A stretch of 40,672 nucleotides of DNA from positions 1 to 40,672 of the forward strand of contig CAZDBA010000022.1 in NCBI GenBank assembly GCA_964503615.1, written 5' to 3'. Below are positions 16,893 through 25,352 of this stretch, piece after piece. Source of the stretch: CAZDBA01 sp964503615 (GTDB lineage: Bacteria; Planctomycetota; Planctomycetia; Pirellulales; Pirellulaceae). The notes below the pieces were generated by a model. The model had not been told where the DNA came from. It worked only from the letters and a program-made list of their open reading frames with translations, and ran no database searches. A program made the position numbers and the translations under genes. The first letter of the stretch is position 1. Each line of letters begins with the position of its first letter.

Positions 16893-18581
16893 TTACCCCA
16901 ACCGTTCCGCTTTTGTGATTCGTTGAATCTCTGCGACTGAAGTACTGCCCGCAATCACTTTGTCCCATCCATCGTCACGTAGCGTCAACATGCCTTCTTC
17001 CAACGCCGCCTTTTTCAACTCCCAAGCACTCGCACGTTCTTGGGCAAGGTTTTGAACTCGCTCCGTAGTAATCAGCAACTCATAGACGCCCAATCGACCG
17101 CGGTATCCAAAGTCACGACATTCGCGACAACCTTTTGGGCGATAAAGTTTCTTGCCATCAAGTTTCTCCCAGGGAAAATCATCAGGCATATCGGCTTTGG
17201 TCGGCGTATAAGCCTCCGCACAACTCGGACACAAACGGCGAACAAGTCGCTGTGCCATAACCGCCTCAACGGTACTGGCTACCAAAAACGGCTCGACACC
17301 CATATCAACCATACGTGTATAAGCACCCGCCGCATCGTTCGTGTGCAGTGTGCTGAACACCAAGTGACCCGTTAGCGAAGCTTGAATCGCATTTTCCGCG
17401 GTTTCCAAGTCACGAATCTCACCGACGAGAACAACATCCGGATCATGTCGCAGGATACTTCTCAACGATTGAGCAAATGAAAGCCCGATCTTTTGGTGGA
17501 CTTGGATCTGATTGATCCCTTCCAGTTGATACTCGACCGGGTCTTCGGTAGTTATGATTTTTACGTCGGGCGTGTTGATCTCGATCAAACCACTGTAAAG
17601 CGTAGTTGTCTTTCCCGATCCAGTAGGGCCCGTCACCAATACGATCCCGTGGGGCATTCGAATCAGTTTGCTGAACGCTTCGTAAGTTGCATCGCCCATC
17701 CCCAAACTTTTCAACTCGAACTTCATCGAGCCTTTGTCCAGAATACGCAGCACCAAACCTTCGCCATGGATCATGGGAATGACCGATACACGAACATCAA
17801 CCTCGCGGCCTTTTACCTTAAGCTTGATACGACCGTCTTGCGGCAAACGTTTCTCGGCGATGTTGAGCTTGGCCATAATCTTCAATCGGCTGATGATGGC
17901 AGATTGAAAATGATTGATCTCTGGCGGAACCGGTTGAGCATGAAGGATACCGTCGATTCGGTAGCGAACGACGATGCCGCTGTTTTGCGATTCGATGTGA
18001 ACATCCGAAGTCCGCGACTCGATCGCTTCCAGGAGAATCTCGTTCACCAAACGAACAACGCTGGCCTCTTGAGCCATTTCGGAAAGCTCGGAACCATCGG
18101 TTTCCAGTTCTTCGAGCAGTTCGACGCCGTCTTCTTCGACACGTCGTTCCAACAGCCCTTCGATCGTCTCACCACCGACACCCATGTGAGTTTTGATAAG
18201 CTTGGCAATCTCAACGCGATCGGCCAGGACCGCTTTGACTGGCAGTCCCGTTGCGGCAGAAATTTCATCCAGAGGATAAAAGTCAAACGGCTTGTCAGTC
18301 GCGACAACCAGAGTCCCATCGTCGTTGACGACCGGGAAAAGTGTTTGGCGGTAAATGATTTTTTGAGGAAACGTATCCAGCAACGAAAGGTCGACTTCTG
18401 TGGTCCTCAAATCACAAAACTCGACACCCATCTCTTCGGCGATCACGACCAAAGCGTCATCGCGCGAAACATGTCCGCTGGTGACCAAGTGGTCAAGCAT
18501 ATCTGCGCCGCTCTCACGAGCTTGTTGCAACTGATGTTGATTGATCAGTTTTCGCTTGAGAAGGAATTGGCCGATGTCCAT
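16893..18581 (-). CDS. gspE: Type II secretion ATPase GspE
   Basis: 562 residues, ATG start. The N-terminal T2SSE_N domain (MshEN-like, about 1-145) is followed by the ATPase. Walker A is GPTGSGKT (318-325, with K324), the Asp and His box regions follow (TTEDPVEYQ, VGEIRDLETAENAIQASLTGHLVFSTLHTNDA), and Walker B lies in DPDVVLVGEIRD. The tetracysteine zinc module is C451-C454 and C485-C488. It powers pseudopilus assembly at the cytoplasmic face through GspL and GspF. First gene of the operon; the long upstream gap should contain the promoter. Confidence 0.95.
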   Translation of the reverse strand: MDIGQFLLKRKLINQHQLQQARESGADMLDHLVTSGHVSRDDALVVIAEEMGVEFCDLRTTEVDLSLLDTFPQKIIYRQTLFPVVNDDGTLVVATDKPFDFYPLDEISAATGLPVKAVLADRVEIAKLIKTHMGVGGETIEGLLERRVEEDGVELLEELETDGSELSEMAQEASVVRLVNEILLEAIESRTSDVHIESQNSGIVVRYRIDGILHAQPVPPEINHFQSAIISRLKIMAKLNIAEKRLPQDGRIKLKVKGREVDVRVSVIPMIHGEGLVLRILDKGSMKFELKSLGMGDATYEAFSKLIRMPHGIVLVTGPTGSGKTTTLYSGLIEINTPDVKIITTEDPVEYQLEGINQIQVHQKIGLSFAQSLRSILRHDPDVVLVGEIRDLETAENAIQASLTGHLVFSTLHTNDAAGAYTRMVDMGVEPFLVASTVEAVMAQRLVRRLCPSCAEAYTPTKADMPDDFPWEKLDGKKLYRPKGCRECRDFGYRGRLGVYELLITTERVQNLAQERASAWELKKAALEEGMLTLRDDGWDKVIAGSTSVAEIQRITKAERLG

Positions 18582-19050
18582 GGTCTGGTTCGTAGTAGAA
18601 AACGTGAATTCTTGCAGGAATCAATTTTAGTTGACAAACAATGCAACGAGTGGATCTTCATAGATCCCGCACAAAACGAATCAATATCACCAACAGCCAA
18701 GATAGGGTTGTAGTGATAAGCAGGGAGAAACGAACTGAATCGAATGAAAAGTTGTATCGTTTCAGGTCAGTATCTACAGGCAAATTGCCTTTTAAGCTTG
18801 CCATTCCAATGGCATATCTTACGGAGCCCCATTCAAATCACTAATAAAACAAACCCGATTTTCGGCCAATTGTTTCGATCGTTTGCCCATAGTTTTGCTT
18901 TTTCCCACCGAAATACGAATCTTTGGGAAAATGGACACCTTCACTTCGACGACTGGGAAACCGGATCAATTCACGATTGGCCGATTGTCTTTGGGCACGC
19001 AACTTGCGAGTTGGTAGCGTCTTAGATCGACATAAAGAATCGACATAACG
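18582..19050. other. Intergenic region upstream of gspE
   Basis: No gene is supported here. The leader of gspE contains a small hairpin, GGATCT-TCAT-AGATCC (18652-18667). No promoter with both hexamers well matched was found on the minus strand, although AT-rich candidates exist. The remaining sequence shows no repeat or RNA gene that I recognise. Confidence 0.5.
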
Positions 19051-19082
19051 AAAGGCGGCCAAGATCTCTCCCAACCGCCTTT
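19051..19082 (-). terminator. Stem-loop terminator of the Spy-like gene
   Basis: AAAGGCGG (19051-19058) and CCGCCTTT (19075-19082) form a perfect 8-bp stem with a 16-base loop, beginning 31 bp after the stop of the Spy-like gene. The U-run on the minus strand is short (TTTCGTT), so termination may be partial. Confidence 0.55.
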
Positions 19083-19112
19083 GTTTCAGTTACATTAACG
19101 TCCTGATTTTTA

Positions 19113-19832
19113 TTAGAAATCGCTTTGTGGCCGGCCGTTTCCACCACCACGCTGACCTCCGCCACGCTGACCTCCGCCACGCTGACCTCCGCCGCGCTGA
19201 CCTCCGCCACGTTGTCCACCGCCGCCACCGCGTTGTCCACCACCACGCTGCTGTTGGCGAGCTTGTGCAAACGCTTCACCGCGAGCTTCTTTGATTTCAG
19301 CTTGGACATCTTCAGGCAACACTGAAAGTGCTTCGTCCTGATACTTTTCCATGATCTTGGCGATCTCTTTCTGAGCCTTTTCGCGATTTTCTTTTTGAGC
19401 TTCTTCGAAGTCCTCAATTTGCTCGTCGCTAAGGTCAAAACGATCTTTCAAAGTACGTGAAGGATCACGAGCCATGTTTGACTGAAAAACGATCTGCTTC
19501 AGGCGATCAAGTTGCTCTTCCAAAAAGATCTCTTCTGCCTTTTCTTCGTACTCACCGGCCATCTCACCGATCTTTTCACGCAATGTACTCATGTCGCCAC
19601 CATTGCTGCGCATTTCCATCATTTCTGAACGCATCGTGTCGCGAAATTCTTCCTGAATAACTCGCAACTCTTCAACCTGATCGTCAACCAAATCCAGCTC
19701 TTTCTGAACATCTTCACGCATGGCAAGTGCAAGCATGCTGTTACCAATGCCACTACGTTGAGCCATACAGGTGCTGGTCGAAAGGACCGCTGCAATCGCG
19801 ATCATAGGTAGGACAAATCTCAAAGCCTTCAT
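19113..19832 (-). CDS. Periplasmic Spy/LTXXQ-like protein with an RGG-rich tail
   Basis: 239 residues with a signal peptide (MKALRFVLPMIAIAAVLSTSTCMAQ), predicted cut near residue 25. The mature part is almost all charged helix and coiled coil, with the MREDVQKELDLVDDQVEEL and RFDLSDEQIEDFEEAQKENREKAQ segments typical of Spy/CpxP/LTXXQ-type periplasmic proteins. The last 45 residues are RGGGQ repeats encoded by a 15-bp tandem repeat. Its role is unknown; a chaperone- or stress-sensor-like function follows only from the family likeness. GGAG seven bases before the ATG supports this start. TTGACA is present about 35 bases upstream of the ATG, but no well-spaced -10 accompanies it. Confidence 0.75.
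   Translation of the reverse strand: MKALRFVLPMIAIAAVLSTSTCMAQRSGIGNSMLALAMREDVQKELDLVDDQVEELRVIQEEFRDTMRSEMMEMRSNGGDMSTLREKIGEMAGEYEEKAEEIFLEEQLDRLKQIVFQSNMARDPSRTLKDRFDLSDEQIEDFEEAQKENREKAQKEIAKIMEKYQDEALSVLPEDVQAEIKEARGEAFAQARQQQRGGGQRGGGGGQRGGGQRGGGQRGGGQRGGGQRGGGNGRPQSDF
19148..19222. repeat. 15-bp tandem repeat encoding RGGGQ
   Basis: CACGCTGACCTCCGC repeats in units beginning at 19148, 19163, 19178 and 19193, with a degenerate fifth at 19208. The unit length is a multiple of three, so copy number can change without frameshift. The block lies inside the 3' end of the Spy-like gene. Confidence 0.85.
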
Positions 19833-20156
19833 GTTCTTACTCCGTAAGGTAGTTTAGTTTTTCTTAAAACTGTCAAAGATTAAGTTGGGTTTCGGTGGCG
19901 AAATTCGACGCCTAAAAAGGCTCCAACTGCCGGGTTTTGACTCTGGACCTGAACACCATGTTGGGTTCATCACTTCCAAACTCTATCAGGCCCCGATCCT
20001 TAGCGGCCCCGATCCCTCGTACATGCCCTTAAACACCCACGTTTTCAATGGGTTTCGACCCGTTCGCAAATTTAATAAATATTTCCTCTAATATTTCGTA
20101 GATGAGAAAATAATCCAATTCACCTTGGTTTGAACACGAACTTAATCATGCCCAAA
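19833..20156. other. Intergenic region between the Spy-like and thioredoxin-protease genes
   Basis: About 320 bp without a supported gene. It must carry the promoter of the Spy-like gene on the minus strand. An 11-bp direct repeat GGCCCCGATCC occurs twice near 19990-20015. No terminator for the upstream gene on the minus strand was recognised. Confidence 0.4.
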
Positions 20157-21671
20157 CTACTTTCGCGATTGGGCTCTGAATTGCTCCGATAAACGGTGCT
20201 CTGGCGGAGAAACCAGCGGCATTTCACGTCGAAGTCTCGCAAAATCGTCAGAATTCCGATCTTCGAGATGGTGTGACTCTGATCGGAGTTGTCGAAGTAA
20301 CTCTTGCGATGGCTGGTCGATCACCACCGTCTCAGCTTGGCCAAGCTCCGATTTGGACTGAATCACAACAATGATTTGTGAGTCAGGGATCTGGGTAGGC
20401 CCAGAAGATAGTCTTTCTTGTGAAACGTCGTTGATGGAAGGACGCCGTGGAGGAGTGATAGGAGCAGCTTGCGCAAATCGCGGACTTGGTAGTCTGGCCG
20501 GAGGAGTCGGTGGATCCAAAGAAGCTAACCGCTTTACGGGAGGCGAATCCGTAGCCGCAATCGCCGATGGGGCTGCATTTACACGAGGGCGAACAAGGTG
20601 TTCCAAATTGGTTTCAGCAAGTTGCCAATACATATTCTCCAAGCTGGTGTAAACGCCTTCGTCCACTTCGACCGCAGCCGCATTACAAACACCCATCAAC
20701 TGCCCACCGGCAGTAAAAAGGCCCCCTCCACTGCGACCATCAACCGGCCTTCCATAAATGTCATACTTCTTCGCTTGATCATACAACGCTTGATTCTTAA
20801 CTCGCGTTCGGCGAATGGTTGCGTCCTGACCATGATCACATCCGATCGAGAAAACTTGATCGCCACGCAAAACAGGATACTTAAGTGGCGCGACCTGAAC
20901 CGGTGGAATATCCTCACCGGGGCTGATTGCGATCAAGGCGATGTCTCTAGGGCCAGCATCGTACTGGATAAGCCTACCTGAAACCGTTTTGAGTTCCTCC
21001 GATTCAAATCCATACTCGGCTGAGATCGTTCCCTTGCCACTCGACTCACGAAAAACGTGCCCACATGTCATCACCAAACATTCGCCGTCGTTGCAGTGAA
21101 TCACAGTCCCCGTTGCATACGAAATCCCCTCTGGATCCTCGACTTTGATTCGAACCGTAGCTCGCATCGCATTGAATTCGACATCGTTTGCGGGAGTGCG
21201 AGTCCCTTTGTGAACGGTGCTGTCGTCGAAAGAAGATTCAAGCAGCTCTGTGACATCGTTGGACCTAGGTTGAACTTTCGCAGATTTTGGAGCTTCCGAA
21301 GACCGATCCACCTTCGACGGAGTTGAGCGAATGAGGTCAGCAAACCAATTTGCCAACGTTGGTGCATCGATAAACCCACTTTTTCTCTGAACGATCCGGC
21401 CGTCATAGACCAGCAGCGTTGTTGGCCAGCGATCAACATTAAACTGCGACGCGACCTCGGGACGCTGGTCGACATCGATCGTCGTAACCGGATAGTTCTT
21501 GTCGATCAGCCGTTGAACTTCCGGCTTGACCTGCTTGCATGGTCCGCAATTTGAACTTGTAAAGAAGTAGAGACGGGGCTCAGGAGCTTCTTGCTGGGCA
21601 ATAATACTTTGCTGAATCGACCCCAAAGTGGCCAACACGATTCCAACAATCGCAACAGTTTTAAATCGCAT
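20157..21671 (-). CDS. Exported thioredoxin-like / trypsin-like serine protease fusion
   Basis: 504 residues. A signal peptide (about 1-26) leads into a thioredoxin-like domain (30-115) with the redox motif C42-G-P-C45 and the cis-proline region RWPTT. After a linker, a chymotrypsin-fold protease domain (about 168-345) has H205 in TCGHVF, D243 in RDIAL and S314 in GRSGGG, so the triad is complete. A proline-rich, probably disordered tail and a charged C-terminal helix follow. It should act outside the cytoplasm; substrate unknown. The ATG at 21671 is placed 7 bases after AGGAGG, one of the best ribosome sites in the window, which favours it over an ATG five bases upstream in another frame. 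Confidence 0.85.
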   Translation of the reverse strand: MRFKTVAIVGIVLATLGSIQQSIIAQQEAPEPRLYFFTSSNCGPCKQVKPEVQRLIDKNYPVTTIDVDQRPEVASQFNVDRWPTTLLVYDGRIVQRKSGFIDAPTLANWFADLIRSTPSKVDRSSEAPKSAKVQPRSNDVTELLESSFDDSTVHKGTRTPANDVEFNAMRATVRIKVEDPEGISYATGTVIHCNDGECLVMTCGHVFRESSGKGTISAEYGFESEELKTVSGRLIQYDAGPRDIALIAISPGEDIPPVQVAPLKYPVLRGDQVFSIGCDHGQDATIRRTRVKNQALYDQAKKYDIYGRPVDGRSGGGLFTAGGQLMGVCNAAAVEVDEGVYTSLENMYWQLAETNLEHLVRPRVNAAPSAIAATDSPPVKRLASLDPPTPPARLPSPRFAQAAPITPPRRPSINDVSQERLSSGPTQIPDSQIIVVIQSKSELGQAETVVIDQPSQELLRQLRSESHHLEDRNSDDFARLRREMPLVSPPEHRLSEQFRAQSRK

Positions 21672-22068
21672 CCATGTCCCTCCTTGGACGGATGAGCCAA
21701 AATTTTGCGTGGGCTTGGTATCATTCCAACGCCTGCAAACCGCAAAACAAAGACCATTTGTGTGGTTTAATCCAGCTTTTCAGGATTCCTGCCTGATTCG
21801 ATTGCGGATAGCAAAACGATTGTTTGGCACGGGGTGGTACCTTGATTCCAAGTCAAAGTTAAACTGAAACCAACTCAAATTTTGCCGTGGTGACCAATCT
21901 TTGGCCGCCGTCCACGAATAGATCACTGGAAGATCAAACGTTGCCTACCTTTACGCGACGATGAGTTTTAAACTCGACACACAAAGATTGAGTCAACGTT
22001 GGCAATTTAAGTAGTATTACCATTTGTGTCCAAAGCAGTTTTGTACGCTAGCGTCACGGGAGAGACTT
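21672..22068. other. Divergent intergenic region between the thioredoxin-protease and nfeD genes
   Basis: About 400 bp without a gene. A perfect 6-bp-arm palindrome GAGTTT-T-AAACTC lies at 21963-21975, ahead of the nfeD promoter. No other repeat was recognised. Confidence 0.4.
21988..22017 (+). promoter_or_regulatory. Candidate promoter of nfeD
   Basis: TTGAGT (21988-21993) and TAGTAT (22012-22017) are separated by 18 bp and match the sigma-70 hexamers at four of six positions each. Transcription would start near 22024, which would make a TTG start at that point leaderless and favours the start at 22069. Confidence 0.45.
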
Positions 22069-23616
22069 TTGAAATACTTGGATCTAACTCGCTTTGCTTG
22101 CCCCATCGGCTCCGCAAACTGCAAAACCAATCTCCTGCTTCTGTTGACGGTTATCTGCGGGACGTTTTTTGCAAGCAGTGCAATTGGGCAACAGGCAGTA
22201 CAAAAGAATGCCAAGCCAGATACGTTCGAGCGACCTTTTTTGATCGAGCTAGAAGGTCCTATCGATGAACAGTTCAGTCGGCACCTGCACAGCAAAGTCA
22301 AAATTGCGGAAAACCAAAATGCGGATCTGGTGATCGTCGAAATCAATAGCCCGGGCGGACTGAAATCGGAAAGCCTGCGGATTGCCAACACGTTGCGCAA
22401 AATCGATTGGGCTTACACGATCGCTTTTATTCCTGAACAAGCGATTAGTGGCGGAGCGCTTATCTCACTAGGCTGTGACGAAATTATCGTCGGCGAGGAA
22501 ATGCGGTTTGGCGATATTGGAGAGATTTACTGGGATCCGGAATCGTTTGCGTTCCGTTACGCTCCAGAAAAACTCAACTCCAGCCTGGTTCCTCAAGCGC
22601 GGACAATTGCCAAGGCAAAGGGGCGCCCGCCAGAACTGGCTGAAGCGATGATCGACAAAGATGTCCAGGTTTTTCGTCGCAAGATTGGAAATGTATGGGA
22701 ATACAAAACGGTTCGCGTCGGGGATCCCGATCCGCAAGGTTGGGATTTAATCGAGGAGTCGGGTAAGGCCAAGTTCCTCACACTCGATGGACAGCGAATG
22801 GTGGAACTGGGATTGGCTTCGACCAACTCAAACACGAGAGAGGAACTTACGAACCAACTTGGATTCAAAACCGATTCGCTCACCGTACTGAGTTACACGA
22901 CGACCGACTACGTTGCCGATACGCTTTGCCGTTCGTGGGTTACTGCCTTGTTAATCATCGTCGGATTATTGGCATTGTATCTGGAAATGTGTGCGCCCGG
23001 TTTGGGAGTGGGTGGCGTGATCGCTGTGTTGTGCGGAGCGTTATTTTTTTGGAGTCGCTTTTTTGCAGGCACGGCTGACATGCTGGAGCTTATTTTGTTC
23101 CTAAGCGGCATTGCATTTCTATTATTGGAGCTGTTCGTCATACCAGGCTGGGGTGTCTCTGGTTTCTTAGCTTTGGTCCTGATGTGTACCAGCGCGATAC
23201 TCGCTGGACAGGATTTCGTCGTTCCTTCCAACAACCGTGAATGGAACAAATTCATTTCACAAGCGTTGTTGATCCTTTGTAGTGGTGTCGGTGTGTTGAT
23301 CGGGGCGGTGTTTATCACGAAAAGAATGGGTACCTTGCCCGTCTTTAATCGATTAGTGCTGGATCCAGATAACGCGGGCCCAACGAAAACAGCCCCTAAA
23401 GATGACAACGGCAAACCGATCCAAACGCCTCATCCAGTCGTTTCCGTTGGCGATTGGGGCCATTCGGAATCTTTACTTCGCCCATCCGGCCGCGCCCTTT
23501 TTGCCGGTCAATCGATCGACGTCGTCAGCGATGGCGGTTTCATCGAACCGAACCAGCCGATTAAAGTTATCCAGATCCAGGGCAACCGGGTGGTTGTTAC
23601 GGCAGTTGAGTCTTAA
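22069..23616 (+). CDS. NfeD-family membrane protein with ClpP-like serine protease domain
   Basis: 515 residues from the TTG at 22069, chosen because GGGAGAG precedes it by a normal distance; a TTG at 22024 is in frame and would add 15 residues. A hydrophobic signal segment (LLLLLTVICGTFFASSAIG) is followed by a ClpP/crotonase-fold domain with INSPGG and QAISGGALISLGCDEIIVG, the latter holding the probable catalytic serine. Several membrane helices follow, then a C-terminal NfeD OB-fold (VGDWGHSESLLRPSGRALFAGQSIDVVSDG ending in VIQIQGNRVVV). Long NfeD proteins cleave membrane proteins such as stomatins/flotillins in other bacteria; no such partner gene is adjacent here. The 5' half of the protease domain is more divergent than usual. 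Confidence 0.88.
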   Translation: MKYLDLTRFACPIGSANCKTNLLLLLTVICGTFFASSAIGQQAVQKNAKPDTFERPFLIELEGPIDEQFSRHLHSKVKIAENQNADLVIVEINSPGGLKSESLRIANTLRKIDWAYTIAFIPEQAISGGALISLGCDEIIVGEEMRFGDIGEIYWDPESFAFRYAPEKLNSSLVPQARTIAKAKGRPPELAEAMIDKDVQVFRRKIGNVWEYKTVRVGDPDPQGWDLIEESGKAKFLTLDGQRMVELGLASTNSNTREELTNQLGFKTDSLTVLSYTTTDYVADTLCRSWVTALLIIVGLLALYLEMCAPGLGVGGVIAVLCGALFFWSRFFAGTADMLELILFLSGIAFLLLELFVIPGWGVSGFLALVLMCTSAILAGQDFVVPSNNREWNKFISQALLILCSGVGVLIGAVFITKRMGTLPVFNRLVLDPDNAGPTKTAPKDDNGKPIQTPHPVVSVGDWGHSESLLRPSGRALFAGQSIDVVSDGGFIEPNQPIKVIQIQGNRVVVTAVES

Positions 23617-23632
23617 AGCTTTACCCAAGACA

Positions 23633-23697
23633 CGTAGCTGGAGTCACCAGACTTCGGTTTTATCGAACGACTTCCAGCTACGGTAAAACCAGTCTGG
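23633..23697. repeat. Two mutually exclusive hairpins after nfeD
   Basis: Stem A pairs CGTAGCTGGA-GTC (23633-23645) with GACTTCCAGCTACG (23669-23682), with one bulged base. Stem B pairs CCAGAC (23647-23652) plus GGTTTTA (23656-23662) with TAAAACC (23684-23690) plus GTCTGG (23692-23697). They overlap, so only one can form. Stem A resembles a family of planctomycete intergenic repeats that I recall. The element lies 16 bp after nfeD and 160 bp before the TPR gene. Confidence 0.65.
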
Positions 23698-23859
23698 ACC
23701 GATAGTGCCCCTTACAAATGTTCCTGTCGGAATAATCGTTACGACCGCCCGCGGTCTGTTTTGCATTGGCCAATTTTTGCCTGCCAACGATCTGACCAAC
23801 GCTACCGCGCACTGCCTGCGACCTAGATTTTCACAGAACTTACTTTTCTGTGAATCAAG

Positions 23860-25344
23860 ATGTCGTACTTCAATCAACTTCCCATCGAAGAGCTCGAAAC
23901 TTCGATTGATCAATATCCTGACGAACCCGAAGTGCGCGCAGCACTCATCAAGCGGCTTGCAGCCGAAGGCGACATTGATGCAGCGATCTCTCAAGCGTTC
24001 ATTGCTGACGAGTTGATCCCTGACAATTCGGAAATCAAAGTTCTAAAAGCTTTTTGCTTGTTACAGTCGGGCGAGTTCGAGAATGGCCACGAGCTTTTGC
24101 AAGAGATTCTTCGGAACGATCCCAGACTGGAACTTCATGAGCAGATCGCGACCGAAATCGCACCGATTTTCGTGCCGGACGCGGGTGATCTTACCAACCC
24201 GGAACATCTCCAGCTAACCTTGCCCAATCATGATTTGGAACCCGTCTTCGCGGAACGCTTCGAATCGATGCTGGATATCATTTGCACGATGCCTGACGAA
24301 TCAGACGAAGTGATCAATAAACTCTTCCACCACATCGACCGATTCCCAGACGACCTGAGCGCCCGCATGCACTTGGCAACACTTCACGTCATCAATGGTG
24401 ACGAACAACTGGCCGATCCAATTTATCGCAATGTCATTGCCGATGATCCTCAATGCGCGTCCGCTTATTTCGAACTTGCCACGATCGTGAAACCAGAAGA
24501 AGCGGTCAAACTGACTCGCGATGGATTGGAACTGTGTCCCGGTCACACCGCTGGACGGTTTAACCTGGGACTGTTTTTAATTCAATCAGGGCGTTCTGCT
24601 GAGGGCAGAACCGAACTGACACGGATCCCAGCCGACAGTCAACATTACAGCAGCGCTTTGTGGGCGATCACGGAAAGTTTCGAACTCCAGAACAACTTTT
24701 CAGAAGCGTGCAAAACTGCCGAGCGTTTATGTGCTTTGCAGCCGCACGAACCCTCCACCCACAGCAACCTTGGTCACTTGCTTTGCCAACAAGGAAACTA
24801 CGACGAAGCAATTGAGGTACTCCAGCGGGCTATCGAGATCGATCCTGAACATTTGGACTCGCTGTTTAACCAAGCCATCGCGTTTACTTGTGTTGACCGT
24901 ATCGACGAAGCGATCGAACGTTACGAACAACGGAACCTGCTCGATCCAAACGATGCCATTTCACTCAACAACCTGGGAACGCTTTACAGCCAGACGGACC
25001 GGTTAAACGAAGCGATCGAAATTCTGGAGCGAGCACACGCTGTCGAATCTGGAAACGAATTGGTCTGTCAAAACCTGGGCGTTTTCTATTGCATGATCTC
25101 CGACTTTGAACACTCAATGGAGTTCAGCAACAACGCAATTGAACTCAATCCAGCGAACTCAAAAGCACATTGGAACTTGGGTTGTGCGTACGCAAAACAA
25201 GGCGAACGTGAACTGATGATGGAATGTTTGAGAACAGCTTTGCATATCTCACCCCAAATGCAAAGCAAGTTGTTGTCCGATCGAGACCTGGAAATGTACT
25301 GGGACGATCCCGAATTCATCGACCTGGCAGAAAACGGCGTATAG
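23860..25344 (+). CDS. Cytoplasmic TPR-repeat protein
   Basis: 494 residues without signal peptide or membrane helices. The first ~190 residues are acidic and helical with degenerate repeats. From about 195 to 465 there are clear tetratricopeptide repeats, such as STHSNLGHLLCQQGNYDEAIEVLQRAIEIDP and AISLNNLGTLYSQTDRLNEAIEILERAH, shown here in parts. The C terminus (DLEMYWDDPEFIDL) is a common ending of such solenoids. It is a protein-protein interaction scaffold; the partner is unknown. The start is ATG with no clear Shine-Dalgarno. The stop is 8 bp from the stop of the convergent amidase gene. Confidence 0.85.
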   Translation: MSYFNQLPIEELETSIDQYPDEPEVRAALIKRLAAEGDIDAAISQAFIADELIPDNSEIKVLKAFCLLQSGEFENGHELLQEILRNDPRLELHEQIATEIAPIFVPDAGDLTNPEHLQLTLPNHDLEPVFAERFESMLDIICTMPDESDEVINKLFHHIDRFPDDLSARMHLATLHVINGDEQLADPIYRNVIADDPQCASAYFELATIVKPEEAVKLTRDGLELCPGHTAGRFNLGLFLIQSGRSAEGRTELTRIPADSQHYSSALWAITESFELQNNFSEACKTAERLCALQPHEPSTHSNLGHLLCQQGNYDEAIEVLQRAIEIDPEHLDSLFNQAIAFTCVDRIDEAIERYEQRNLLDPNDAISLNNLGTLYSQTDRLNEAIEILERAHAVESGNELVCQNLGVFYCMISDFEHSMEFSNNAIELNPANSKAHWNLGCAYAKQGERELMMECLRTALHISPQMQSKLLSDRDLEMYWDDPEFIDLAENGV

Positions 25345-25352
25345 CACATGCC

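Noticed and set aside
17493..18713. 406-codon plus-strand open frame
   Set aside because: It lies opposite gspE, has no family likeness, and its composition is that of an antisense reading of a conserved gene.
19148..19222. Short tandem repeat considered as a CRISPR array
   Set aside because: The units are directly adjacent, without spacers, and encode a protein tail.
19022..19438. 138-codon minus-strand frame with SVAEVSVAEV repeats
   Set aside because: It is the shifted reading of the 15-bp tandem repeat inside the Spy-like gene, which has the signal peptide and the better ribosome site.
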